This document shows, in pieces, positions 1 through 6,039 of a stretch of DNA of 9,179 bases. Where the stretch lies: contig JAGVOC010000077.1 of the NCBI GenBank assembly GCA_020052975.1, forward strand, positions 1 through 9,179, written 5' to 3'. The position numbers were made by a program, and so were the translations under genes. The notes below the pieces were generated by a model that saw only the letters and a list, made by a program, of their open reading frames with translations, made no database searches and was not told the origin of the DNA. This DNA is from Desulfobacterales bacterium (GTDB lineage Bacteria; Desulfobacterota; Desulfobacteria; Desulfobacterales; RPRI01). Each line of letters begins with the position of its first letter. The first letter of the stretch is position 1.

Positions 1-56
1 ACCCGGATATCTTTGCATTCATCGATGAAATGGAAAAGAACTTGATCAAAGAATGA
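1..56 (+). CDS. 3' end of an unidentified gene (partial)
   Basis: The frame starting at base 3 is open for 17 codons and ends in TGA at 54-56; the visible tail reads PDIFAFIDEMEKNLIKE. It is acidic/basic and probably helical, with no recognisable motif, so no function is offered. The two other + frames contain stops. One minus-strand frame is also open here, so the call rests mainly on the hairpin with a downstream T-run about 70 bases further on, which could terminate this gene. Confidence 0.35.
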   Translation, partial: PDIFAFIDEMEKNLIKE

Positions 57-126
57 GCAATCGGTAATCCCCGGGACATTCTATGTGCTTGAAGTTTCTT
101 CGGCAACATTTGGCTATAAATTAAAA

Positions 127-163
127 AAAAAGGGGTTAACCATAGACTGATTAATCCCTTTTT
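127..163. terminator. Bidirectional rho-independent terminator
   Basis: Bases 127-139 pair with 151-163 in a 13-bp stem (AAAAAGGG core, one G-T wobble) around an 11-base loop. On the + strand the stem ends in a T-run that would end the gene finishing at 56. On the minus strand it is followed by about nine Ts (A-run at 123-131), just past the CCA end of tRNA-Lys. The symmetric A/T flanks suit convergent transcription units. Confidence 0.75.
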
Positions 164-167
164 ATAT

Positions 168-244
168 TGGTGGGCCGTGTTGGAATCGAACCAACAACCT
201 ACTGATTAAGAGTCAGGTGCTCTACCTGGTTGAGCTAACGGCCC
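168..244 (-). tRNA. tRNA-Lys (anticodon CUU)
   Basis: Read on the minus strand, this 77-base stretch begins GGGCCGTTAGCTCA and ends ACGGCCCACCA. The 7-bp acceptor stem (GGGCCGT/ACGGCCC) is perfect. The anticodon arm is CTGA-CTCTTAA-TCAG, putting CTT at positions 34-36, which reads the lysine codon AAG. The T arm carries GGTTCGATTCC. The 3' CCA is encoded. It looks like a single-gene unit with a promoter at 278-306 and a terminator at 127-163. No anomaly is visible in the cloverleaf. Confidence 0.97.
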
Positions 245-277
245 TGATGTTCTTTTTTCCATAAAAAAGCGGGTATG

Positions 278-306
278 CTCGTACCAGCTTTAATTAATCT
301 TGTCAA
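278..306 (-). promoter_or_regulatory. Candidate sigma-70 promoter for tRNA-Lys
   Basis: On the minus strand TTGACA (301-306, perfect -35) is followed after 17 bases by TACGAG (278-283), a weak -10 with three of six consensus positions. Transcription would begin roughly 25-30 bases before the mature tRNA 5' end at 244, a normal leader for a processed tRNA. The perfect -35, the spacing and the position support it; the poor -10 keeps it tentative. Confidence 0.5.
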
Positions 307-376
307 ATTTTTTATGCCTGTTTAACCTGTTTAAGCTGGATGTTGCAAGCGTTATTTTCAGCTTCATATAAAGCCG

Positions 377-1111
377 TTAGATTTTAATCCTGCTTGCCCG
401 CTTTCTTTCCTTCTTCCAATCAACCTCTTTTCGCTTTCTCTGGAGTTTTGTTCTTGCTTTTTTCTCTTCATCCGCCTCTATATTAAGGATGTAACTGCCG
501 GGCATGGTTTTTGGGGCAGATTCCTTCTGTTTAACGGCCGGTTTGGGTTCTTCTTTTTGCCTGGGAGGAGGAGGGCCTGTAAAGCAGCCTACAGGAATTG
601 GTCCGGTGAAATATAATTCACCCGAAGTATAAAAAACAACACCGGCGTCAAGGGCCTTTCCGGTATGAACAGTAAGGAGAACCGGAGACTGGTCGAAGCG
701 TTTTCCAATTCTTTCAGCCAGTTCTCCTGTAGATGAAAGCACGACCTTTTCGCCTCCGACAGGATGAATCCCTTTTTCCAAAGCAAAAAGGTAACCATTT
801 TTTCTGACAAAGGTATAAAGAATCTTTGGAGGATTACCTGCTATGTCAGGCTTCGGGAGGCTATTCAAATTTTTTGCGCGGATCAAAGAGTCCTTTATCT
901 CAACCTGAAAGTCAGGCAATGATGATAAAATGTCATCTATATGGAAACTCCGCACATATTTAAACCCATCCTCTTCATTAATTGCCCGAAGAAGATATTT
1001 TATTTTGACGTACCCTTCGGTATCAGGAACAAGACCGAACTCATCCGGCCTTCTTTCAAGTATATACAAAATAAAATTACCAAGCTTTTTGAGAGATCTT
1101 AACGCATCCAT
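377..1111 (-). CDS. Divergent Tpt1/KptA-like RNA 2'-phosphotransferase family protein, probably degenerate active site
   Basis: This 244-aa protein resembles the Tpt1/KptA family, which removes splice-junction 2'-phosphates from RNA with NAD+. Residues 5-60 match the N-terminal winged-helix lobe (SLKKLGNFILYILERRPDEF, then a YVKIKYLL segment like the family's GW.D...LL). Residues 76-84 (LIRAKNLNS) align with the family IRA-QGHS motif, 94-99 (PPKILY) with PP-LYHGT, 122-126 (KVVLS) with VHLS, and 135-148 (IGKRFDQSPVLLTV) with VG-RHG-PVVL-V. Compared with those motifs, LRH reads LER, GHS reads LNS, LYHGT reads LYTFV and VHLS reads VVLS, while the arginines at 78 and 138 persist. About 65 C-terminal residues form a Pro/Lys/Arg/Glu-rich extension absent from the ~180-aa family form; it is strongly basic near the end and could bind nucleic acid. 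The ATG is the only in-frame start before a stop, but no clear Shine-Dalgarno precedes it. Family membership is fairly sure; catalytic activity is doubtful. Confidence 0.72.
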   Translation of the reverse strand: MDALRSLKKLGNFILYILERRPDEFGLVPDTEGYVKIKYLLRAINEEDGFKYVRSFHIDDILSSLPDFQVEIKDSLIRAKNLNSLPKPDIAGNPPKILYTFVRKNGYLFALEKGIHPVGGEKVVLSSTGELAERIGKRFDQSPVLLTVHTGKALDAGVVFYTSGELYFTGPIPVGCFTGPPPPRQKEEPKPAVKQKESAPKTMPGSYILNIEADEEKKARTKLQRKRKEVDWKKERKRASRIKI

Positions 1112-1128
1112 AATAAATAGTGAATAGT

Positions 1129-1187
1129 GACGGCTTGTTAAAAAGTCATTCTGCTGTGTTGCATAATGAATTTTTTACTTTGCCGTC
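1129..1187 (+). repeat. Palindromic repeat copy A, 59-bp internally deleted derivative
   Basis: It starts GACGGC and ends GCCGTC like the two 126-bp copies at 1319-1444 and 3899-4024 and is in the same orientation. It keeps the outer 34 and 29 bases (sharing TTGC) and lacks the central 67 bases. The junction falls exactly at a TTGC present on both sides of the missing segment in the full copies. It lies 17 bases upstream of the Tpt1-like start codon, so it may contribute to that gene's promoter or leader. Confidence 0.9.
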
Positions 1188-1247
1188 TGAATTTTGACTT
1201 CTTACGAAACCATCAATTAAACGACCATAATTTTTAACTCTAATATT

Positions 1248-1276
1248 TTGACTATACATTTTACATCATTTATATA
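1248..1276 (+). promoter_or_regulatory. Candidate sigma-70 promoter for hemL
   Basis: TTGACT (1248-1253, five of six consensus) and TATATA (1271-1276, four of six) are 17 bases apart. It is the best promoter match I found on the + strand between the Tpt1-like gene and hemL. If used, the hemL transcript would carry a leader of about 210 bases containing the whole repeat copy B. The region is AT-rich, which raises the chance of a spurious match. Confidence 0.4.
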
Positions 1277-1296
1277 GATTCTTGCATATAAGAATC
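1277..1296. promoter_or_regulatory. Perfect 7-bp inverted repeat (operator-like dyad)
   Basis: GATTCTT (1277-1283) and AAGAATC (1290-1296) are exact reverse complements around a 6-base spacer. The dyad abuts the candidate -10 at 1271-1276 and would cover the transcription start, a usual operator position. No known regulator is recognised from the sequence, and short dyads are not rare in AT-rich DNA. Confidence 0.3.
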
Positions 1297-1318
1297 AGAA
1301 TTTCAATTTATAATATAT

Positions 1319-1444
1319 GACGGCTTCTTAAAAAGTCATTCTGCTGTGTTGCGCTTCATCTTTTGTCATTGCAGCGTACTGATATGTACGCTTCATTCCT
1401 CAAAATTCGCGCGCCTTGCATAATGAGCATTTTACTTTGCCGTC
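1319..1444 (+). repeat. Palindromic repeat copy B, full 126 bp (MITE-like)
   Basis: The ends GACGGC...GCCGTC form imperfect terminal inverted repeats of about 22 bp (GACGGC, a 3-base mismatch block, a TAAAAAG-type run, CATT). The middle is a second hairpin whose tip is GCGTAC (1374-1379), a 6-base loop, and GTACGC (1386-1391); the outer arms include a TTTTG/CAAAA pairing. It differs from copy C at about ten positions (roughly 92% identity). It has no coding capacity and no obvious target-site duplication. It sits 50 bases upstream of hemL. Confidence 0.92.
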
Positions 1445-1494
1445 GGAATTTGGAATATTTACGAACTGATAAATATATAAGGATATAATCCGAA

Positions 1495-2787
1495 ATGAAA
1501 CGGGAAAATTCTCAAAGATTATTTGAGCAGGCAAAGAAACTGATTCCGGGAGGCGTTAACAGCCCTGTGCGGGCATGTAAATCTGTCGGTACAGATCCGG
1601 TTTTTATCGACCGGGCTGAAGGATGCCTGGTTTTTGATGCGGACGGGAATGAATATATTGATTATGTCGGATCATGGGGGCCTATGATTCTGGGGCACAG
1701 GCATCCTGCTGTGGTTGAAGAAATAAAATCGGCACTGAACAAAGGGACAAGTTTCGGGGCGCCGACGGAGCTTGAAATCAAGCTGGCCGGAATGGTTATT
1801 GAAGCGGTTCCCTCAATTGAAATGGTTCGCATGGTCAATTCCGGCACCGAGGCTGCAATGAGTGCAATTCGCCTTGCGCGCGGCTTTACCCGAAGGGACA
1901 TGATCATCAAATTTGACGGATGCTATCACGGCCATTCGGATGCTCTTTTAGTTGAAGCCGGATCCGGTGTTGCAACGCTTGGAATTCCGGGAAGCCCTGG
2001 TGTTCCCCAATCATTTATTTCAAGCACCTTGTCGCTGCCATATAATGATGTTGACTGTGTTAAAGAAGTTATGGAAAAGCGCGGATCAAAGATTGCCTGC
2101 ATAATAGTCGAACCTGTTGCCGGCAACATGGGCCTGGTTCCGCCTGCGCATGGATTTTTAGCTGCCCTGAAAGAACTTACTGAAAAATATCGCAGCCTGC
2201 TGATATTCGATGAAGTCATGACGGGCTTCAGGGTTGCATACGGCGGCGCCCAGTCATTGTATGGAATATCGCCCGACCTGACCTGCCTTGGGAAAATAAT
2301 AGGGGGCGGTCTGCCTGTCGGCGCCTACGGCGGGAAGCGTGAAATAATGGAGCAGATTGCACCCCAGGGGCCTGTTTATCAGGCAGGGACATTGTCCGGA
2401 AATCCGCTTGCCATGGCGGCAGGAATTGCGACTTTAACACAGATAAAAAAGCCCGGCTTTTATGATTCGCTTGATAAGATGTCGGAAAAACTCGGGAAAG
2501 GGCTTAAGGATGCAGCACGCAAGGCCGGTATTAAAGTCTTTGTGGAAAGAGTAGGATCCATGCTCGGCATGTTTTTTACCGACAGAAAGGTTGTCGATTT
2601 TAACAGCGCTAAAACAAGCGATCTTACTATGTTTTCAGCTTATTACAGGAATATGATCGAAGAGGGAATCTATCTTGCGCCTTCCCAGTTTGAGGCCCTC
2701 TTTGTATCTTCCGCCCATGGGACGGAGCACATTGAACGCACGATTGAAGCAGCAGAAAAAGTAATGCAGGGGTTGAGGCGAATATGA
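1495..2787 (+). CDS. hemL: Glutamate-1-semialdehyde 2,1-aminomutase
   Basis: HemL is the cytosolic PLP enzyme that turns glutamate-1-semialdehyde into 5-aminolevulinate, the second step of the C5 route to heme, siroheme and corrinoids. The 430 residues fit the family's usual length. Visible hallmarks of class-III aminotransferases are VNSPVRA (21-27), [17 protein letters not shown] (114-130) for PLP phosphate binding, DGCYHGHSD (141-149), the PLP-pyridine aspartate in [11 protein letters not shown] (236-246, D239) and the Schiff-base lysine K267 in [16 protein letters not shown]. The C-terminal domain ends with the typical [19 protein letters not shown]. The ATG is preceded by a weak AAGGA 11 bases upstream. 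The last two codons and the stop (cgaatatga) lie in a heptamer repeat that continues toward htpX. A candidate promoter is at 1248-1276. Identification is secure. Confidence 0.97.
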   Translation: MKRENSQRLFEQAKKLIPGGVNSPVRACKSVGTDPVFIDRAEGCLVFDADGNEYIDYVGSWGPMILGHRHPAVVEEIKSALNKGTSFGAPTELEIKLAGMVIEAVPSIEMVRMVNSGTEAAMSAIRLARGFTRRDMIIKFDGCYHGHSDALLVEAGSGVATLGIPGSPGVPQSFISSTLSLPYNDVDCVKEVMEKRGSKIACIIVEPVAGNMGLVPPAHGFLAALKELTEKYRSLLIFDEVMTGFRVAYGGAQSLYGISPDLTCLGKIIGGGLPVGAYGGKREIMEQIAPQGPVYQAGTLSGNPLAMAAGIATLTQIKKPGFYDSLDKMSEKLGKGLKDAARKAGIKVFVERVGSMLGMFFTDRKVVDFNSAKTSDLTMFSAYYRNMIEEGIYLAPSQFEALFVSSAHGTEHIERTIEAAEKVMQGLRRI

Positions 2788-2869
2788 AATATCGGATATC
2801 GAATATCGAATGGCGTACATCGAACCACGATATGCGAAGTCCGGTGTACGATGTATGAACAACGGAGGC
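2779..2869 (+). repeat. Degenerate 7-bp tandem array, hemL stop to htpX ribosome binding site
   Basis: Read in 7-base steps from 2779 the units are cgaatat, gaaatat, cggatat, cgaatat, cgaatgg, cgtacat, cgaacca, cgatatg, cgaagtc, cggtgta, cgatgta, then the weaker tgaacaa and cggaggc. CG recurs at the unit start without loss of register. The first unit lies inside the last hemL codons and the last contains the htpX Shine-Dalgarno. TACATCG (2816-2822) and CGATGTA (2849-2855) are exact inverted repeats and could pair in RNA. The units match the style of the array at 6040-6179. Confidence 0.8.
2864..2868 (+). promoter_or_regulatory. Shine-Dalgarno that decides the htpX start
   Basis: GGAGG lies 4 bases before the ATG at 2873. 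Two upstream in-frame ATGs (2810 and 2855) have no such site, and the residues they would add (from MAYIEPRY onward) are translated heptamer repeat, so 2873 is preferred. Confidence 0.8.
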
Positions 2870-2872
2870 AGT

Positions 2873-3796
2873 ATGGGTAATCAGATTAAAACAACAATTT
2901 TGCTTGCTGTATTGACTGCATTTATAGTTCTGTCCGGCCGGATCATGGGTGGAACCCAGGGAATGGTTATTGCTCTTATTCTGGCAGCAGGCATGAATTT
3001 TTTCAGCTACTGGTTTTCAGACAAGATTGTTTTAAGGATGTACAAGGCACAGGAGATAACTCCCAATGAGGCTCCGCAGGTATATGAAACAGTTAAAAAG
3101 CTGACAGTTCGCGCGGGGCTCCCAATGCCTAAAATATATATTATTCCTGAAGAATCGCCCAATGCATTTGCCACAGGCAGAAATCCGGAACATGCCGTTG
3201 TCGCGGTTACCGAAGGGCTTCTTAAGCTGATGAGCAGGGAAGAAGTTGAAGGTGTTCTCGCCCATGAGCTGGCGCACATAAAAAACAGGGATATACTCAT
3301 AGGCTCTATTGCCGCCACTCTTGCCGGTGCAATCATGGTGCTTGCGAACATGGCACGTTGGGCGGCAATTTTCGGAGGATCGAGGAGAGATGACGAAGAT
3401 AGGGGCGGTGGTATTATCGGGCTGGTAGTAATGTCAATCATGGCTCCCATAGCAGCCATGCTCATCCAGATGGCCATTTCCCGGTCAAGAGAATATATTG
3501 CAGATTCCACGGGGGCTTCTTTTGCGGGTAATCAAAAGGGCCTGTCCGATGCCTTGAGAAAGCTCGGGGCATATGCAGGCAGGCTACCTATGGATGCCAA
3601 TCCTTCAACGGCTCATATGTTCATTGTAAACCCGTTATCAGGTAAAAGTCTTATGAGTCTGTTTTCGACCCACCCTCCGCTGGAAGAGAGAATCAGCCGC
3701 TTAACCGGGGTTCGTGCAGAAAATAAAGAGGGCGGATCCGGAGCAGGCAGGGGTGAACAGGATGCCAAATCCTTGTGGGATAATCTTTCCCGTTAA
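2873..3796 (+). CDS. htpX: HtpX-family membrane zinc metalloprotease (M48)
   Basis: HtpX is an inner-membrane metalloprotease that degrades misfolded membrane proteins, in enterobacteria together with FtsH. From the chosen start the protein has 307 residues, close to the usual 280-300. Two hydrophobic segments at about 7-22 and 30-48 precede a soluble part with [20 protein letters not shown] (86-105). The zinc motif HELAH is at 131-135, and the third ligand is E207 in [11 protein letters not shown]. Two further hydrophobic stretches at about 142-162 and 181-202 flank a charged loop, and THPPLEERI (266-274) is the typical C-terminal motif. The tail after 283 is Gly-rich and polar. It follows hemL by 85 bases with no promoter or terminator evident, so co-transcription is possible. 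No clear terminator follows the stop. Confidence 0.95.
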   Translation: MGNQIKTTILLAVLTAFIVLSGRIMGGTQGMVIALILAAGMNFFSYWFSDKIVLRMYKAQEITPNEAPQVYETVKKLTVRAGLPMPKIYIIPEESPNAFATGRNPEHAVVAVTEGLLKLMSREEVEGVLAHELAHIKNRDILIGSIAATLAGAIMVLANMARWAAIFGGSRRDDEDRGGGIIGLVVMSIMAPIAAMLIQMAISRSREYIADSTGASFAGNQKGLSDALRKLGAYAGRLPMDANPSTAHMFIVNPLSGKSLMSLFSTHPPLEERISRLTGVRAENKEGGSGAGRGEQDAKSLWDNLSR

Positions 3797-3832
3797 GGTA
3801 ATATTAGGAACCATTTTTATTACGGGAACATG

Positions 3833-3860
3833 TTGACTTGAAATAAACTCCTGATATATG
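3833..3860 (+). promoter_or_regulatory. Candidate promoter upstream of the acyl-CoA transferase/GNAT gene
   Basis: TTGACT (3833-3838) is followed after 16 bases by TATATG (3855-3860), which is preceded by a TGn extended -10 element (TG at 3852-3853). The arrangement mirrors the candidate hemL promoter, with a full palindromic repeat again lying between promoter and gene. Matches are moderate and no experiment supports them. Confidence 0.35.
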
Positions 3861-3898
3861 GTGCCTTTGTGTTTTTCGCATCCGCATAATTCATTGTT

Positions 3899-4024
3899 GA
3901 CGGCTTTGTAAAAAGTCATTCTGCTGTGTTGCGCTTCATCTTTCGTCGTTGCAGCGTACCAATAATTACGCTTCATTCCTCAAGATTCGCGCGCCTTGCA
4001 TAATGAGCTTTTTACTTTGCCGTC
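3899..4024 (+). repeat. Palindromic repeat copy C, full 126 bp (MITE-like)
   Basis: Same length, orientation and ends (GACGGC...GCCGTC) as copy B. The terminal inverted repeat is clearer here: GTAAAAAG near the left end pairs with CTTTTTAC near the right, separated from the GACGGC/GCCGTC ends by a TTT/TTT mismatch. The apical stem is GCGTA/TACGC with an 8-base loop; about four of the ten differences from copy B fall in or beside that loop, while the stems are kept. A flanking T and A extend the end palindrome by one pair. It lies 68 bases before the next ATG. Confidence 0.92.
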
Positions 4025-4092
4025 ATTATTTTCTGATATATTCTAAAAAAATAAACAACTTTTTTATCCTTATTATATAGCAAGGGAGAAAA

Positions 4093-5970
4093 ATGGCTAC
4101 ATCAAGTTACTGGGCTGATAAATATGTCGAAAATAAAAAAAGTGCAAGGGACGCGATCAGCCTTATAAAACCCGGGAAGAGAGTTTTTATCGGCTCATCA
4201 TGCGGGGAGCCGCAGCACCTTGTCAGAGTTTTATCGGAATTTTCGGATAATTTTACCGACATTGAGATCGTTCGCTTGTTAACGCTGGAAAATACGCCGC
4301 TGACGCTTATCGCGAACAAGACAAAAAGCCAGAGTCTTAATATAAGGTCTTTTTATCTTGGTTCTGCCAAAACTCAAGGACTTGCAAGGAATATGCGGTT
4401 TATAACGCCAATTAACCTTTCCGCTATTCCGCGCCTGTTTAAAAGCCGTCTCCTTCCCATTCATGTCGCACTTATCCAGGTTTCTCCTCCCGATGATTTC
4501 GGGTGGATGAGTCTTGGAGTCTCCGTTGATATTACCTATGCTGCGGCTTCTTCAGCTGATTTTGTGATAGCGCAGGTTAACCCAAGGATGCCGAGGACAC
4601 TAGGACGGAGCTTTATCCATGTCAACGACGTGGATGTATTTGTGGAAAAAGAGGAGGAACTTCTGACAATAGGTGAACTTCCCGACCTTGAATCGGCAAA
4701 CAAAATAGCCGGGCATATAGCAAGGCTCGTAAGTGACGGGTCAACTTTACAGATGAGCCTTGGGGTGACTCCCGGAGCCGTTCTTCTTGCCTTTTCTGAT
4801 AAGAACGACCTTGGAATCCATACCCAGTATCTTACTGACAGTATTATGCACCTTTTCTCAAAGGGTGTTATTACAAACAGGAAAAAGGGGTTCAATGAAG
4901 GGAAAATTGTGGCAAGCAGTGCTATAGGGTCAAAGAATCTTTATGAATTTATGCACGACAACCCGGCAATAGAATTACATCCTTCCGACTATGTGAATGA
5001 CCCTGGCATAATAGCAAGGCACCGCAAGATGGTTTCGCTGAATGTTGCCATGACCATGGACCTTACAGGCCAGGTTGCCGCGGACGCCCTTCCCATTAAC
5101 CATTTTTCCGGAGTTACAGGCATGGTTGATTTTATGAGGGGCGCATCCCAGGCTGATGGAGGGAAATCGATTCTCATGATCACTTCCACAACGAGTAACG
5201 GCAAGAAAAGCAGGATAGTTCCCTTTCTTACCGATACTGCCATAGTTGTTCCAAGGGGAGATGTTCATTATGTGGTTTCAGAATATGGCGCAGTGAATCT
5301 TTTCGGAAAGAGCATCCAGGAAAGGGCGATGGCTTTGATAAGCATAGCCCATCCGGATTTCAGGGAACAGCTTTTTCATAGTGCCAAGAGACTGGGGCTT
5401 CTTGGCGCAGAACGGACGCTGAAAGAGTCAATACACGGCGTGTATCCCGCCAAGCTGGAAGAGACTTTTGTAATAGACGGCGAATCCGTGACCGTAAGAC
5501 CGGCAAAACCGGTCGATGAAAGAAGGATACAGGAACATTTTTACAGTCTTGATAAAAATGACATTGCTTCACGCTTTTTCCATGAAAAAACCAGGTTTGT
5601 CAGCGACGAAATCGGAGATGTATCTCAGATAGATTATATTAAGGATCTTACAATGGTGGCTATTGTGGGGGAATTCGGTTTCGGAAAGGTCATAGCTGTC
5701 GGAGAATATCTTCTTGATCCTGGAAAAAACATGGCGGAGGTCGCCTTTTCGGTAATAAAGGAGTATCAGGGAAAGCGGCTTGGAAAAATTTTGCTTAAAA
5801 AACTTTTCGAAGCTGCACGGGAAAACGGCATCCTGGGACTCTTTGCGTACACCTCTCCGGGCAATCAGGGAATGATAAGGCTGTTCAAGACTTTGCCCTA
5901 CAAGATCAGAACAACCTTTGAAGATGATATGATAATGTTGAGCTGCAGGTTCGATGATCCGCAGGCGTGA
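4093..5970 (+). CDS. Acetyl-CoA hydrolase/transferase family protein fused to a GNAT acetyltransferase domain
   Basis: Residues 1 to about 455 form a family I CoA-transferase (acetyl-CoA hydrolase / 4-hydroxybutyrate CoA-transferase type), which moves CoA between acyl groups through a glutamyl-CoA intermediate. Supporting motifs are VALIQVSPPDDFGWMSLGVS (125-144), FSGVTGMVDFMRGAS (338-352), SRIVPFL (373-379) and EYGAVNLFGKSIQERA (397-412). Residues from about 465 to 625 are a GNAT domain opening with VTVRPAKPVDE; the acetyl-CoA site is near AEVAFSVIKEYQGKRLGKIL (548-567), where the usual Q/RxxGxG/A reads QGKRLG. At the position of the catalytic glutamate (usual LGIHTE) this protein has Q245 (LGIHTQYLTD), and the GIGGIP-type loop reads SLGVTP, so transferase activity is uncertain. 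AGGGAG lies 4 bases before the ATG. Proteins with this two-domain order are known, but I cannot name a substrate. A regulatory or acyl-CoA-sensing role is possible. Confidence 0.9.
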   Translation: MATSSYWADKYVENKKSARDAISLIKPGKRVFIGSSCGEPQHLVRVLSEFSDNFTDIEIVRLLTLENTPLTLIANKTKSQSLNIRSFYLGSAKTQGLARNMRFITPINLSAIPRLFKSRLLPIHVALIQVSPPDDFGWMSLGVSVDITYAAASSADFVIAQVNPRMPRTLGRSFIHVNDVDVFVEKEEELLTIGELPDLESANKIAGHIARLVSDGSTLQMSLGVTPGAVLLAFSDKNDLGIHTQYLTDSIMHLFSKGVITNRKKGFNEGKIVASSAIGSKNLYEFMHDNPAIELHPSDYVNDPGIIARHRKMVSLNVAMTMDLTGQVAADALPINHFSGVTGMVDFMRGASQADGGKSILMITSTTSNGKKSRIVPFLTDTAIVVPRGDVHYVVSEYGAVNLFGKSIQERAMALISIAHPDFREQLFHSAKRLGLLGAERTLKESIHGVYPAKLEETFVIDGESVTVRPAKPVDERRIQEHFYSLDKNDIASRFFHEKTRFVSDEIGDVSQIDYIKDLTMVAIVGEFGFGKVIAVGEYLLDPGKNMAEVAFSVIKEYQGKRLGKILLKKLFEAARENGILGLFAYTSPGNQGMIRLFKTLPYKIRTTFEDDMIMLSCRFDDPQA

Positions 5971-5992
5971 ACAGCGAATAGTGAATAGAAGT

Positions 5993-6024
5993 GTTCAAGG
6001 GTTCAAGGATTCGAGGGTTCGAGG
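5993..6024 (+). repeat. Four-unit 8-bp tandem repeat
   Basis: Four contiguous units, GTTCAAGG, GTTCAAGG, ATTCGAGG and GTTCGAGG, fill 32 bases with two substitution sites. The period is 8, unlike the 7-bp arrays beside it, so it is a separate block. Confidence 0.85.
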
Positions 6025-6039
6025 GGCAAGCGCGTGAGC

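Larger units (their letters stand above)
1112..1494. other. Divergent intergenic region between the Tpt1-like gene and hemL
   Basis: No gene is seen in these 383 bases. From left to right they hold a short gaatagt-type duplication (about 1115-1130), the deleted repeat copy (1129-1187), a very AT-rich unique stretch (1188-1318) with a candidate promoter and a dyad, the full repeat copy (1319-1444), and the hemL leader with a weak AAGGA at 1479-1483, 11 bases before the ATG. Both genes must be transcribed outward from here unless other promoters exist. Confidence 0.8.

Noticed and set aside
930..1127. 65-codon + strand open frame upstream of hemL
   Set aside because: It is antisense to the N-terminal Tpt1-like domain, which has recognisable family motifs; it has no ribosome binding site of note.
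1484..1489. TATAAT just before hemL as a -10 box
   Set aside because: It is a perfect hexamer but ends 5 bases before the ATG, leaving no room for a ribosome binding site, and no -35 lies 16-18 bases upstream.
2810..2872. Longer htpX start at 2810 (adding 21 residues) or at 2855
   Set aside because: The extra residues are translated repeat and no ribosome binding site precedes either ATG, whereas GGAGG stands before 2873.
3007..3510. 167-codon minus-strand open frame
   Set aside because: It lies wholly inside htpX, whose HELAH and SREY motifs make the + strand reading certain; the antisense peptide is low-complexity Ser/Ala/Ile-rich with no motif.
3787..3828. Inverted repeat TTCCCGT...ACGGGAA around the htpX stop as a terminator
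   Set aside because: The 7-bp stem encloses a 28-base loop and is not followed by a T-run, so it does not look like a rho-independent terminator.
3896..3902. TTGACGG at the left edge of repeat copy C as a -35 box
   Set aside because: It spans the repeat boundary and no -10-like hexamer occurs 16-18 bases downstream.
1129..4024. The three palindromic repeats as a CRISPR array
   Set aside because: The copies are 126 bp (one 59 bp), irregularly spaced by genes and long gaps, and there are no regular spacers or cas genes.
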